Shown one piece after another: positions 1 through 5,784 of a stretch of 5,784 nucleotides of DNA (its first letter is position 1; the number at the start of each line of letters is the position of its first letter). Under the pieces are notes generated by a model. The model saw nothing but the letters and a program-made list of their open reading frames with translations. It searched no databases and was not told the origin of the DNA. Source of the DNA: Terriglobales bacterium (lineage in GTDB: Bacteria; Acidobacteriota; Terriglobia; Terriglobales; Acidobacteriaceae); assembly GCA_019241735.1 (NCBI GenBank), contig JAFAWN010000378.1, positions 1 through 5,784 on the forward strand. The letters are read 5' to 3'. The position numbers and the translations under genes are program-made.

Positions 1-376
1 GCGCCACATAATCGAAGTCAGCATCATCAGGGCGGAGCTGCGACGGGGCGATATGGGAGAAAAGTTGGACGAGAAGGAAGTCGACCTTGTCGCGGTCGCG
101 CGAGCTACGTTCCGGCTTATTGAGATGGTGCCACAACAGCGCCGTCAATATCTCTTCGCTGATCAGATTCGTTGTTTGAAGAAACTGGCGAAGCTGATGA
201 ATTTCTAAGTGCGCGTCCACCTGCAAAAACCATTCGCGCGGCGTGTTTTCATCGACTGCGTCTTCGAACGGGATCGTTCCCACGCCGTTAACGAATTCCC
301 GGGCCATCGCCTCATACACCGGGCGAAGTTGCCTCGCTTCCTGACGGACTTTCTCGGCTTGAAGGTCAATCGTCAT
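1..376 (-). CDS. Hypothetical protein, 3'-truncated by the window edge
   Basis: An uninterrupted minus-strand frame starts at the ATG at 376-374 and is still open at base 1, giving 125 residues without reaching a stop. The start is well bounded because an in-frame TGA lies two codons upstream (382-380). The protein begins MTIDLQAEKVRQEARQLRPV. It is rich in charged and helical residues, with no signal peptide, membrane segment or catalytic motif that I recognise. Aromatic and leucine-rich stretches (REWFLQVDAHLEIHQLRQFL near residues 47-66, then ILTALLWHHL near 76-85) suggest an all-alpha soluble fold. No clear Shine-Dalgarno sequence precedes the ATG. It lies 82 bases after the PilZ-like gene on the same strand, so it may be cotranscribed with it. 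I do not recognise the family and assign no function. The base composition resembles the neighbouring genes, and the alternative frames over this stretch look like shadows. Confidence 0.72.
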   Translation of the reverse strand, partial: MTIDLQAEKVRQEARQLRPVYEAMAREFVNGVGTIPFEDAVDENTPREWFLQVDAHLEIHQLRQFLQTTNLISEEILTALLWHHLNKPERSSRDRDKVDFLLVQLFSHIAPSQLRPDDADFDYVA

Positions 377-458
377 TATTCAACGTGCGAAGATGCGAAC
401 ACCCGCCCGGAAAATTCGGCGGCGGGCTCACACACAAAGCTCGACACAAACAGCAGGT
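377..458. other. Short intergenic spacer with a GC-rich hairpin
   Basis: This 82-base gap separates the PilZ-like gene from the next minus-strand gene. It contains the inverted repeat CCCGCC (403-408) and GGCGGG (420-425) around an 11-base loop. No T-rich run follows the hairpin on either strand, so it does not look like a classical intrinsic terminator. It could stabilise the upstream message or be chance in GC-rich DNA. I see no convincing promoter here, which is compatible with the two genes sharing a transcript. Confidence 0.4.
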
Positions 459-827
459 TCACGGTTTCGTTTGAGGTTCGGGCTCAGACTTCACGATCCA
501 GTTTGCCACCGCTCGCGTAAATCGGGCAGCCACTGCGGTGTGCTCCCCGTTATACTGCAAGGCCACCACGCAGGCTTCCGTGTCCAGGGTGCCGTCTGAA
601 TTTCTGAGACGCAGTCTATCCGCAAATTCCAAAGGCATTGTGGAGCCAAACAGGACTTCCCGCGACGTGCCAAATTCGATCCAGGTACTCTCGCTGAATG
701 GGTTTCCTGGAGACACCCGGCTTAAGCGCACCGGGATGCGAACCGGGGTAGCATCAGGGAAGAATCTTGCCAACTTGTTGGTGTAGTTCGGTTGCGGAAC
801 CCGCGCGCTGCCCACCTCTTTTGGCAC
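459..827 (-). CDS. PilZ-like small beta-barrel protein, c-di-GMP motifs absent
   Basis: Starting at GTG 827 the gene encodes 122 residues and stops at TGA 461-459. The core alternates short beta-type segments in the manner of PilZ domains: VRIPVRLS, then WIEFGTSREVLFGSTMPLEF, DRLRLRN, EACVVALQY and TAVAARF, ending in a short helix VANWIVK. In canonical PilZ domains an RxxxR motif and a D/NxSxxG motif bind c-di-GMP. Here the expected DxSxxG position reads EFGTSREV, and no clear RxxxR is visible, so ligand binding is doubtful. There is no signal peptide or membrane segment, so it is probably cytoplasmic. GTG 827 is preferred because GAGGTG lies 6 bases upstream when measured from GAGG. TTG 845 and GTG 815 are in-frame alternatives without a good ribosome binding site. 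The gene follows a candidate sigma-54 promoter and the signalling operon on the same strand. I recall similar small proteins from Acidobacteriota, but the PilZ link is a resemblance, not a proven match. Confidence 0.75.
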   Translation of the reverse strand: MPKEVGSARVPQPNYTNKLARFFPDATPVRIPVRLSRVSPGNPFSESTWIEFGTSREVLFGSTMPLEFADRLRLRNSDGTLDTEACVVALQYNGEHTAVAARFTRAVANWIVKSEPEPQTKP

Positions 828-831
828 AGGA

Positions 832-837
832 CACCTC
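832..837 (-). promoter_or_regulatory. Ribosome binding site deciding GTG 827
   Basis: The minus strand reads GAGGTG at 837-832, and GAGG is followed by a 6-base spacer before GTG 827-825. This is the only in-frame start candidate near here with a good Shine-Dalgarno match, so it favours a 122-residue product over the longer version from TTG 845. Confidence 0.6.
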
Positions 838-861
838 GTAGTCAACGATGGCGGCGGCCCA

Positions 862-898
862 GGGGCCTGAGTCTGCCGGTTAGCATGACTCAGGTTCC
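862..898. repeat. Inverted repeat in the presumed leader of the PilZ-like gene
   Basis: CCTGAGTC (866-873) and GACTCAGG (887-894) are perfect 8-base inverted copies separated by 13 bases. On the plus strand the stem extends outward by two G-U and two G-C pairs to 12 pairs (862-898). On the minus strand the extension has two A-C mismatches before two more G-C pairs. Inside the loop TGC and GCA can add three pairs. Neither side is followed by a T-run, so a terminator is unlikely. An RNA leader structure or a protein-binding operator are both possible. Confidence 0.55.
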
Positions 899-920
899 CG
901 AAACCACGCCCCTACCGTGA

Positions 921-936
921 TGCACGACCGCGGCCA
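921..936 (-). promoter_or_regulatory. Candidate sigma-54 (-24/-12) promoter
   Basis: The minus strand reads TGGCCGCGGTCGTGCA from 936 to 921, preceded by T. The sigma-54 consensus is TGGCACG-N4-TTGCA. The -24 TGGC and -12 TGCA blocks match, and the invariant GG-N10-GC spacing is exact; the first T of TTGC and the ACG after TGGC do not match. The predicted start of transcription is near 910 (a G on the minus strand), giving an 83-base leader before GTG 827. A GAFTGA-bearing sigma-54 activator is encoded immediately upstream, which raises plausibility. A partial match can still arise by chance in GC-rich DNA. Confidence 0.45.
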
Positions 937-1015
937 AATCAAAACCACTGGCGCCGCCCGCAACACATACATAGCAAAGAGGCTAACTTAGAATACCGGC
1001 CTTGAAGCCGAGCTC

Positions 1016-1041
1016 AGTCTCAGCATGAGACTAAATCTCAT
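1016..1041. promoter_or_regulatory. Dyad with a third half-site, candidate activator-binding site
   Basis: AGTCTCA (1016-1022), GCA, TGAGACT (1026-1032) form a perfect 7-base dyad. A third copy of the half-site, TCTCAT (1036-1041), is also inverted relative to ATGAGA (1025-1030), so two hairpins share the middle arm. TCTCA recurs with an 18-base period. The dyad centre (1024) is about 114 bases upstream of the predicted sigma-54 transcription start at 910, the usual range for enhancer sites of NtrC-type proteins. Because it lies just after the activator stop codon, an RNA role at the operon's 3' end is an alternative, but no T-run follows. Confidence 0.45.
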
Positions 1042-1071
1042 CGGATGGTGAGTCGGCACAGGCCCGGGGGC

Positions 1072-2481
1072 TTACTGGAGGGCTTGGCTGGGGGCGGACA
1101 GATCGTGCCTTCCCCCAATGTTGTAGCGTTTCAGCTTGCGATAAAGCGTGGCGCGACTGATGCCGAGCATCTTGCCGGCTAGGACTTTGTCCCCTTTAAC
1201 CTGCTCGAAGACCCGTTGAATGGTCGCACGTTCTATGTCTTCAAGATCGGTGGTTGAGAGGGTTGAAGCCGCAGGCCCTGAACCGCCATCAGCGGTGGCC
1301 CCAGATGAGACCATGACCGGCGGCAGGTCGCTCAGGTCGATAATTCTGCGGTCTCCGAGGGCGACTGCGCGCTCTATGCAGTTTGCCAGTTCGCGGACAT
1401 TGCCCGGCCAATCATACTGAAGCATGCACTTCATGGCGGCCTGCGTAATCGGGATGGACGCACCCGGCGCGTAGCGATCGAGAAACCAATGGACCAGCAG
1501 GGGAATGTCAGAACGGCGCTCATGTAATGACGGCAGGTGAACGGTCACAACGTTGAGCCTGAAATAAAGATCTTTGCGGAACGCGCCAGTGCGGTATTCG
1601 TTTTCAAGATCGCGATTGGTCGCGGCGATCACGCGGACATCTACTTTCACCCGCTGATTGCTTCCCACCGGCCGCACTTCTTTTTCCTGAAGAACGCGGA
1701 GCAGCTTGGCCTGCATTTCCAGGGGCAACTCGCCAATTTCATCCAAGAAAATCGTTCCACCGTTTGCGGTTTGGAACAATCCTGGTTTAGACCGGGTGGC
1801 GCCGGTAAATGCGCCTTTTTCATAGCCGAACAATTCACTTTCGATGAGCGTCGAAACCAGTGATCCGCAATCTACGGCAACAAATGGACGGTTGGCAAAA
1901 GCCCCGCGGAAATGAATCGCCCGCGCGACCAATTCTTTCCCGGTGCCGCTTTCCCCGGTAATCAGGACGGGAGTGCGGGTATCTTTCAGTCGCGAAATCA
2001 TCCGCAGCACGTCCTGAATCTTGACGGATGCGCCCACAATTCCGTGCAGTCCCGTCTCTGTGTCCACGCGTTCACGCAAGAATTGATTCTCTTCCACCAG
2101 CCGGACTTTCTCCGCCATGCGACGCAGGAATAGCCGCAATTCTTCCAGCGGGGAGAATGGCTTGCTGATGTAATCGTAGGCCCCCAATTTCATTGCCTGC
2201 ACTGCGGTTTCTACCGAACCATGGCCGGTCATGACTGCCACCTCGCTACGGGGCAGCATCCTTTTCACTTTCTCCAGGAATTCAAGCCCAGACATGTTTG
2301 GCATTACCAGGTCAGTTAGTACGATGTTGGCAGGCTGTTCTTCCAGGAGAGCCAGTGCACTTTCTCCGCTGTCTGCTTCCATGCAGGAAAACCCCAGCCC
2401 CTCGCCGACGGTCACGCATAAACGGCGGATGCTCTGCTCGTCATCCACGATCAACAAACGGATGCCTAACTCTGCGCTCAC
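1072..2481 (-). CDS. NtrC-family sigma-54-dependent response regulator
   Basis: This is a 469-residue transcription activator with the classic three parts. The N-terminal receiver (about 6-125) has the acidic pair D13/D14, phospho-acceptor D57 in LTDLVMP, T85 and K107 in SKPF. The central AAA+ domain (about 148-380) has Walker A GESGTGKE (176-183), the sigma-54 contact loop GAFTGA (223-228), Walker B GTIFLDEI (242-249), arginine-finger region FRKDLYFRL (from 301) and WPGNVREL (358-365). A Gly/Ser/Ala/Thr-rich linker leads to a Fis-type helix-turn-helix (about 415-453, with GISRATLYRKLKRY). Such proteins bind enhancers, oligomerise when phosphorylated and use ATP to open sigma-54 promoters. 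GTG 2481 is the likely start: it overlaps the stop of the receiver gene as GTGA and has GGGGA 7 bases upstream. A start at 2550 would overlap that gene by over 70 bases. All key residues are present. The target is unknown, though a candidate site lies just downstream. Confidence 0.95.
   Translation of the reverse strand: MSAELGIRLLIVDDEQSIRRLCVTVGEGLGFSCMEADSGESALALLEEQPANIVLTDLVMPNMSGLEFLEKVKRMLPRSEVAVMTGHGSVETAVQAMKLGAYDYISKPFSPLEELRLFLRRMAEKVRLVEENQFLRERVDTETGLHGIVGASVKIQDVLRMISRLKDTRTPVLITGESGTGKELVARAIHFRGAFANRPFVAVDCGSLVSTLIESELFGYEKGAFTGATRSKPGLFQTANGGTIFLDEIGELPLEMQAKLLRVLQEKEVRPVGSNQRVKVDVRVIAATNRDLENEYRTGAFRKDLYFRLNVVTVHLPSLHERRSDIPLLVHWFLDRYAPGASIPITQAAMKCMLQYDWPGNVRELANCIERAVALGDRRIIDLSDLPPVMVSSGATADGGSGPAASTLSTTDLEDIERATIQRVFEQVKGDKVLAGKMLGISRATLYRKLKRYNIGGRHDLSAPSQALQ
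2478..2481 (-). other. GTGA stop/start overlap coupling receiver and activator genes
   Basis: The minus strand reads GTGA at 2481-2478. GTG is the activator start and TGA is the stop of the receiver gene. A GGGGA Shine-Dalgarno-like sequence at 2493-2489, inside the receiver gene, is correctly spaced. This points to translational coupling and decides the activator's start. Confidence 0.8.
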
Positions 2482-2894
2482 AATGCTTTCCCCATGGTTT
2501 GCTCCACCACTGAGATAAATTCCTGGACTCGAAATGGCTTCTCCACGCAAGGGGCGCCGGTTTTTTGCAGGGTGGCGACGGTCTCTTCGTTGGCGATGTC
2601 CCCGGTAATGAAAACAATGCGTTGGGCAAGTTCAGGGCGGTTACGCGCCAGCCAGGCGTAAACGTCTCCTCCGTCGACCCCGCCCGGGGTCCGCATGTCG
2701 GAAACCACGCCGAGGAAGTCTTCCGATTGCAGCAGCCGCAGACCTTCGGATCCTGACTTGCAGCCGACCACGGTGTAACCGGAGCGTTCCAGAGCGGCAC
2801 GGACATAGGCCATGATTGCGGTCTCGTCCTCGATCAGTAACACGGGCAGTGCATCAGAATTAAACGCGCGCAGTGGGATTCCAGATTGTGTCAT
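2478..2894 (-). CDS. Stand-alone CheY-like receiver protein
   Basis: A 138-residue protein made of a single receiver domain with a short N-terminal extension and no output domain. The phosphorylation site is complete: E22/D23 after PVLLIEDE, phospho-acceptor D66 in VVSDMRTPGG, T97 in VFITGD and K119 in CVEKPF. The loop after the aspartate, DMRTPGGVDG, resembles receivers fused to the C-terminus of hybrid histidine kinases rather than classical CheY. It may therefore be a detached hybrid-kinase receiver. It could relay or drain phosphate from the kinase encoded just upstream, or act by protein contact. ATG 2894 overlaps the kinase stop as ATGA, with GGAG (2908-2905) 10 bases upstream. An in-frame start at 3035 would add 47 residues that only mirror the kinase gene in another frame. 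The gene also overlaps the sigma-54 activator by four bases. The receiver assignment is secure; its specific role is inference. Confidence 0.92.
   Translation of the reverse strand: MTQSGIPLRAFNSDALPVLLIEDETAIMAYVRAALERSGYTVVGCKSGSEGLRLLQSEDFLGVVSDMRTPGGVDGGDVYAWLARNRPELAQRIVFITGDIANEETVATLQKTGAPCVEKPFRVQEFISVVEQTMGKAL
2891..2894 (-). other. ATGA stop/start overlap coupling kinase and receiver genes
   Basis: The minus strand reads ATGA at 2894-2891. ATG opens the receiver gene and TGA closes the kinase gene. With the identical arrangement at the next junction, this supports a single transcript with coupled translation of all three signalling proteins. Confidence 0.85.
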
Positions 2895-5784
2895 GGTTGT
2901 GTAACTCCAGCCGCCGCTCCGATCGAGGCGAGTTCTGTCGCGACCGGCAGGCGGACGATGAATGTGGCGCCTTCTCCCCCCACATTGTTGTGACACAGGA
3001 CCTCGCCCCCGTGCTCCCGAACAATGCCATAGCAAATGCTCAGCCCCAGGCCGGTGCCTTTCCCAACTTCTTTGGTAGTAAAGAACGGATCGAAAATACG
3101 GTCCGGGAAGGTAATGCCGTTTCCGTTGTCACGAAAAGAAATCTCGACAAAGTTTCCGCGCGCCTCGGTGGTGATCTCAATGCGCGCCGGGCGCATGGCC
3201 TCACGCACTGCATCGTAGGCATTGTTCACGATGTTCAGAAACACCTGCTGCAACTGGTGGGAGTCGCCGATCACGTTGGGCAGGTCCTGGTCGAATTGCT
3301 GGATGACCTCCACACCCCGGCTGTGGAAATCGTAAGCGCGTAACTGAACCGTACGGCGCAGGATCACGTTAAGCTGCACAGGTTTTCGCTGTGGCGGCAT
3401 CTGCCGGGCGAAACTCAGCAGATTTTGCACGATCTGCTTTGTGCGCTGGGCTTCCTGCAAGATCACTCGAAGATCTTTGCGCGCACTTTCCGGTACCTCA
3501 CTGTTTTCCATGAGCAAGTCGGCAAATCCCAGGATTGCGGTCAGCGGATTGTTCACCTCGTGCGCTACGCCTGAAACTAGCTGTCCGACGGCAGCCATCT
3601 TCTCCGCATGCATCAGTTTGGCCTGCAGCGTAGCCGCGTCGGTTATGTCGCTCATCACCACCACAATGCTGGTGACGTTTCCGGCCTCGTCCCGCATGGG
3701 ACTCAAATTGACCGAGAAATGGCCTACCCGCCCATCGCCGCGCAGAATCTGCAGGTCGAGATTGTCGACCTGATTCCCCTTTAAAATTGCGGTGAAAGCC
3801 TCATTCAACACCCCGCGCCGGCTGGGGACGACCAATCCGTCGAGCCGCTGTCCCAGAATGCGTTTTTGTTCATACCCCATGTCGTACCAGCGCCGGTTGG
3901 CATATGTGACCAGCCCATCGGTGTCAGCAACCAGGATTAGACTTTGGGTGTTATTGACGATTTTTTCTGAGAAATCCCGCTCCAGTAGCAGCTGGCTCTG
4001 TGACGATTTCAGCCCGGTGATGTCCAGCATCAATCCGCGATACTGCATGACCCGTCCGTGGGTGTCACAAACCGCGAAGGCATTAATCAATACATGCACC
4101 GGATTGCCGTCCTTGCGGCGGAGGACTTCCTCATGGTTTCGCAGCGCGCCGTGCTGCAGCATATGTGCCGACAATTCAAGATGCCGCTCCGGGGATGAAT
4201 ACATCTCGCTGCGCACATCCACGTGCAACAGCTCTTCACGGCTGCTGTAGCCAAGCATCCGGACCAGCGCATCGTTGACTTCGATGAAGCGGCCGTCGGG
4301 AGTGGAGAAAAATAAGCCCTCCTGAATGTTGTCGAAGAGTTCCCGATAGCGCCGTTCAGCCTCGCGACGGTCGCTGATGTCCTTCAGTACGTGGATGGTC
4401 TGCAATATCTCGCTGCTGGCGCCATGCACCCGCGAAGTGGAAACCAGAAAAGTCCGCTCGAGAACGGGATGCACGTACTCGCCCGCCGCTTCTCCGGTGC
4501 TGCGGCAAAATGGGCATGAGCGCAAAAGGGAATCCTCTCCCAGCGCCAGTAAAGCCGACATATTTACGCCGACCAATTCGTTGGGCTGCACCCCAATGAA
4601 GTCTGCCAGAGACCGGTTTACCCGCAGGACCCTCCGGGATTCGTCGTGCGCCACGATGAAATCTCCGATGGCATCAAAGATTTCCATCCAGTGACGGTTC
4701 GCCTGCTCCATGCGGGTAAAAAATTGAGCATTCTCGAGCGCCACCGAGGCATTCCCCGCAATGGCCTGAAGCAGTTGGCGGTCCGCGGCGCCCAATTCCT
4801 TCCCTCGCCCCGCCAGAGCCAAGACTCCTACCAGTTCACTCGTAATTCCCGACAAACGCACCAGGGTGCAGTCCGTCCAACCCAGCGACTGGGCCAGCTT
4901 CGTCCCAAGTAACTCTGCGGCATTGCCGCTAACGATTGACTGTGGATGGCGGGTTAGAACCTCGGCTACGGCGCGGTCAAACTCCCCGAGCAGGGAACGT
5001 TCGGGTTCACCTTCGCCGCCGAGACTCTGAAGGATTACGGTCTCCAACCCGGAATCCTGCTTCACGGTTAGAGCTCCGGCAGTTGCGCCCAGCATTTTCG
5101 CTGCACGATTAACGAAACCCTTGCCGAAATCAGGCAGTCGCAGCAGGGAACTGAGTTCCTGGGCCAGTGCCATCAGAGACTCAGCGCGAGCGCGATACTG
5201 ATCTGAAACGGTTACATGATGCGACATCCGTAGCCAGGTGGCGGCCTGGACAGCCAGCGCGCGCCCACGCCGGATGTCTTCCTGCGAAATATCCAATCCA
5301 TCAGAGCGGTCCAGGGCGCCGAATACACCGATCACCTCGCCGTCGGTCCCAAGTAACGGTATAGCGAGCAGCTGACGGATTTGGAATTTTGTTATTACTT
5401 CGGCCGCCGGACCCGAGGCCCCCGCGCGATTGTCGGTCCAAAAAACTTCCTTGGTGAGCAGCGCCTGGCTGACAATCTCATTGGCGAGGACCGCATCCAG
5501 TCGTCCGCCTGTGTTGCCGCCATGGTGCCAGCGGACTTTGAATCCCGCTTCCTCCAGGGTTCCGACCAGCGCCCTCTCGAATCCCAGGAACTGGCTGGCC
5601 GCGTCCACAAATTGCTGCATTATGTGTTCAGGATGATCGCCTCTATCCAGATCGCAGATGATCTGCATCAGTTGCTCAAGCTCTTGAGACCGGCTCCTGG
5701 TCAATGAGCTGAGCTCGGAATTTGAGATTGTTACCGCGCCCAAGCCGGCAATCGCCGAAGTCAGGGATTCTTCTTCCGGCGTAA
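2891..5784 (-). CDS. Soluble multi-sensor histidine kinase (GAF-GAF-PAS-PAS-PAS), 5' end may lie outside
   Basis: The product has at least 950 residues counted from TTG 5743. Domains in order are GAF (about 20-170), GAF (about 190-340), PAS (about 348-460), PAS (about 465-580), PAS (about 585-705), HisKA with phospho-acceptor H728 in GVAHEVNNPL, and HATPase (about 795-935). The ATPase shows the N box NIVNNAYDA (837-845), G1 DNGNG (872-876), F box FDPFFTTK and G2 GKGTGLGLS (894-902), so it should be active. No membrane segment or signal peptide is visible, so it should sense a cytoplasmic signal. The first PAS carries CPFC (C410, C413). The HisKA/HATPase style is NtrB-like, which fits the partner NtrC-type activator two genes downstream. 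The start is uncertain: the frame stays open from 5743 to the window edge without a stop, TTG 5743 has no Shine-Dalgarno sequence, and the true start may lie beyond 5784. The signal sensed cannot be read from sequence. Confidence 0.93.
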   Translation of the reverse strand, partial: TPEEESLTSAIAGLGAVTISNSELSSLTRSRSQELEQLMQIICDLDRGDHPEHIMQQFVDAASQFLGFERALVGTLEEAGFKVRWHHGGNTGGRLDAVLANEIVSQALLTKEVFWTDNRAGASGPAAEVITKFQIRQLLAIPLLGTDGEVIGVFGALDRSDGLDISQEDIRRGRALAVQAATWLRMSHHVTVSDQYRARAESLMALAQELSSLLRLPDFGKGFVNRAAKMLGATAGALTVKQDSGLETVILQSLGGEGEPERSLLGEFDRAVAEVLTRHPQSIVSGNAAELLGTKLAQSLGWTDCTLVRLSGITSELVGVLALAGRGKELGAADRQLLQAIAGNASVALENAQFFTRMEQANRHWMEIFDAIGDFIVAHDESRRVLRVNRSLADFIGVQPNELVGVNMSALLALGEDSLLRSCPFCRSTGEAAGEYVHPVLERTFLVSTSRVHGASSEILQTIHVLKDISDRREAERRYRELFDNIQEGLFFSTPDGRFIEVNDALVRMLGYSSREELLHVDVRSEMYSSPERHLELSAHMLQHGALRNHEEVLRRKDGNPVHVLINAFAVCDTHGRVMQYRGLMLDITGLKSSQSQLLLERDFSEKIVNNTQSLILVADTDGLVTYANRRWYDMGYEQKRILGQRLDGLVVPSRRGVLNEAFTAILKGNQVDNLDLQILRGDGRVGHFSVNLSPMRDEAGNVTSIVVVMSDITDAATLQAKLMHAEKMAAVGQLVSGVAHEVNNPLTAILGFADLLMENSEVPESARKDLRVILQEAQRTKQIVQNLLSFARQMPPQRKPVQLNVILRRTVQLRAYDFHSRGVEVIQQFDQDLPNVIGDSHQLQQVFLNIVNNAYDAVREAMRPARIEITTEARGNFVEISFRDNGNGITFPDRIFDPFFTTKEVGKGTGLGLSICYGIVREHGGEVLCHNNVGGEGATFIVRLPVATELASIGAAAGVTQP

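Larger units (their letters stand above)
828..1071. other. Regulatory intergenic region between the signalling operon and the PilZ-like gene
   Basis: This 244-base stretch holds no plausible gene on either strand. It contains three nested signals, each listed separately: a 17-base dyad with a third half-site (1016-1041), a candidate sigma-54 promoter reading leftward (921-936), and a long inverted repeat (862-898). A weaker CGGC/GCCG hairpin lies near 998-1011. No hairpin followed by a T-run is seen after the activator gene, so the end of the operon transcript is not defined here. Confidence 0.75.

Noticed and set aside
403..425. GC hairpin CCCGCC/GGCGGG as an intrinsic terminator
   Set aside because: There is no T-run on either side in either direction, and the loop is rather long at 11 bases.
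209..520. Plus-strand open frame of 103 codons
   Set aside because: It crosses the minus-strand hypothetical gene and the end of the PilZ-like gene, and its product has no family character. The minus-strand frames have a consistent start and better protein composition.
840..845. TTGACT on the minus strand as a sigma-70 -35 box
   Set aside because: No -10-like sequence occurs 16-18 bases downstream; that stretch is the ribosome binding site and first codons of the PilZ-like gene.
2482..2550. Longer N-terminus for the sigma-54 activator starting at 2550
   Set aside because: It would overlap the receiver gene by more than 70 bases and add residues before the receiver domain unlike the family. 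GTG 2481 has the GTGA overlap and a spaced GGGGA.
2895..3035. Longer N-terminus for the lone receiver starting at 3035
   Set aside because: The extra 47 residues are an out-of-frame reading of the kinase C-terminus; ATG 2894 gives an ATGA overlap and a normal receiver length.
2873..3343. Plus-strand open frame of 156 codons opposite the kinase ATPase domain
   Set aside because: The opposite strand encodes textbook HATPase motifs, so this is a shadow of that gene in GC-rich DNA.
1..5784. CRISPR arrays, insertion sequences, tRNA or rRNA genes, or a defence or biosynthetic system
   Set aside because: No periodic repeats, transposase-like frames, cloverleaf-like segments or rRNA-like sequence were seen. 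The window is explained by regulatory genes and one intergenic control region.

Overview
The window reads as one uniform, moderately GC-rich bacterial chromosome segment in which every supported gene lies on the minus strand, so transcription runs from high to low coordinates. The style of the proteins suggests a soil or sediment member of the Acidobacteriota: a long soluble GAF/PAS kinase, an NtrC-type regulator, and a small PilZ-like protein of a kind I associate with that phylum. This placement is an inference from resemblance, not proof. I see no mobile element, CRISPR array, tRNA or rRNA.

Right part (5784 down to 1072): a tightly packed three-gene signalling operon. A large soluble sensor histidine kinase (GAF-GAF-PAS-PAS-PAS-HisKA-HATPase, frame open to the right edge) is followed by a 138-residue stand-alone receiver and then by a 469-residue NtrC-family sigma-54 activator (receiver, AAA+ with GAFTGA, Fis-type HTH). 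Both junctions are 4-base stop/start overlaps (ATGA and GTGA), so the three proteins are probably translated together. One kinase therefore appears to serve two receivers, one a transcription activator and one with no output domain.

Middle (1071 to 828): a 244-base non-coding gap. It holds a 17-base perfect dyad with an extra half-site, a candidate sigma-54 -24/-12 promoter with the required GG-N10-GC core, and a long inverted repeat in what would be the 5' leader. The dyad lies about 114 bases upstream of the predicted transcription start, where enhancer sites for NtrC-type proteins usually lie.

Left part (827 down to 1): a 122-residue PilZ-like beta-barrel protein without recognisable c-di-GMP-binding motifs, then a gene of unknown function that runs off the left edge. 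The working model, which is inference, is that the kinase and its receivers control the adjacent sigma-54 promoter and so the PilZ-like gene and perhaps the gene after it.
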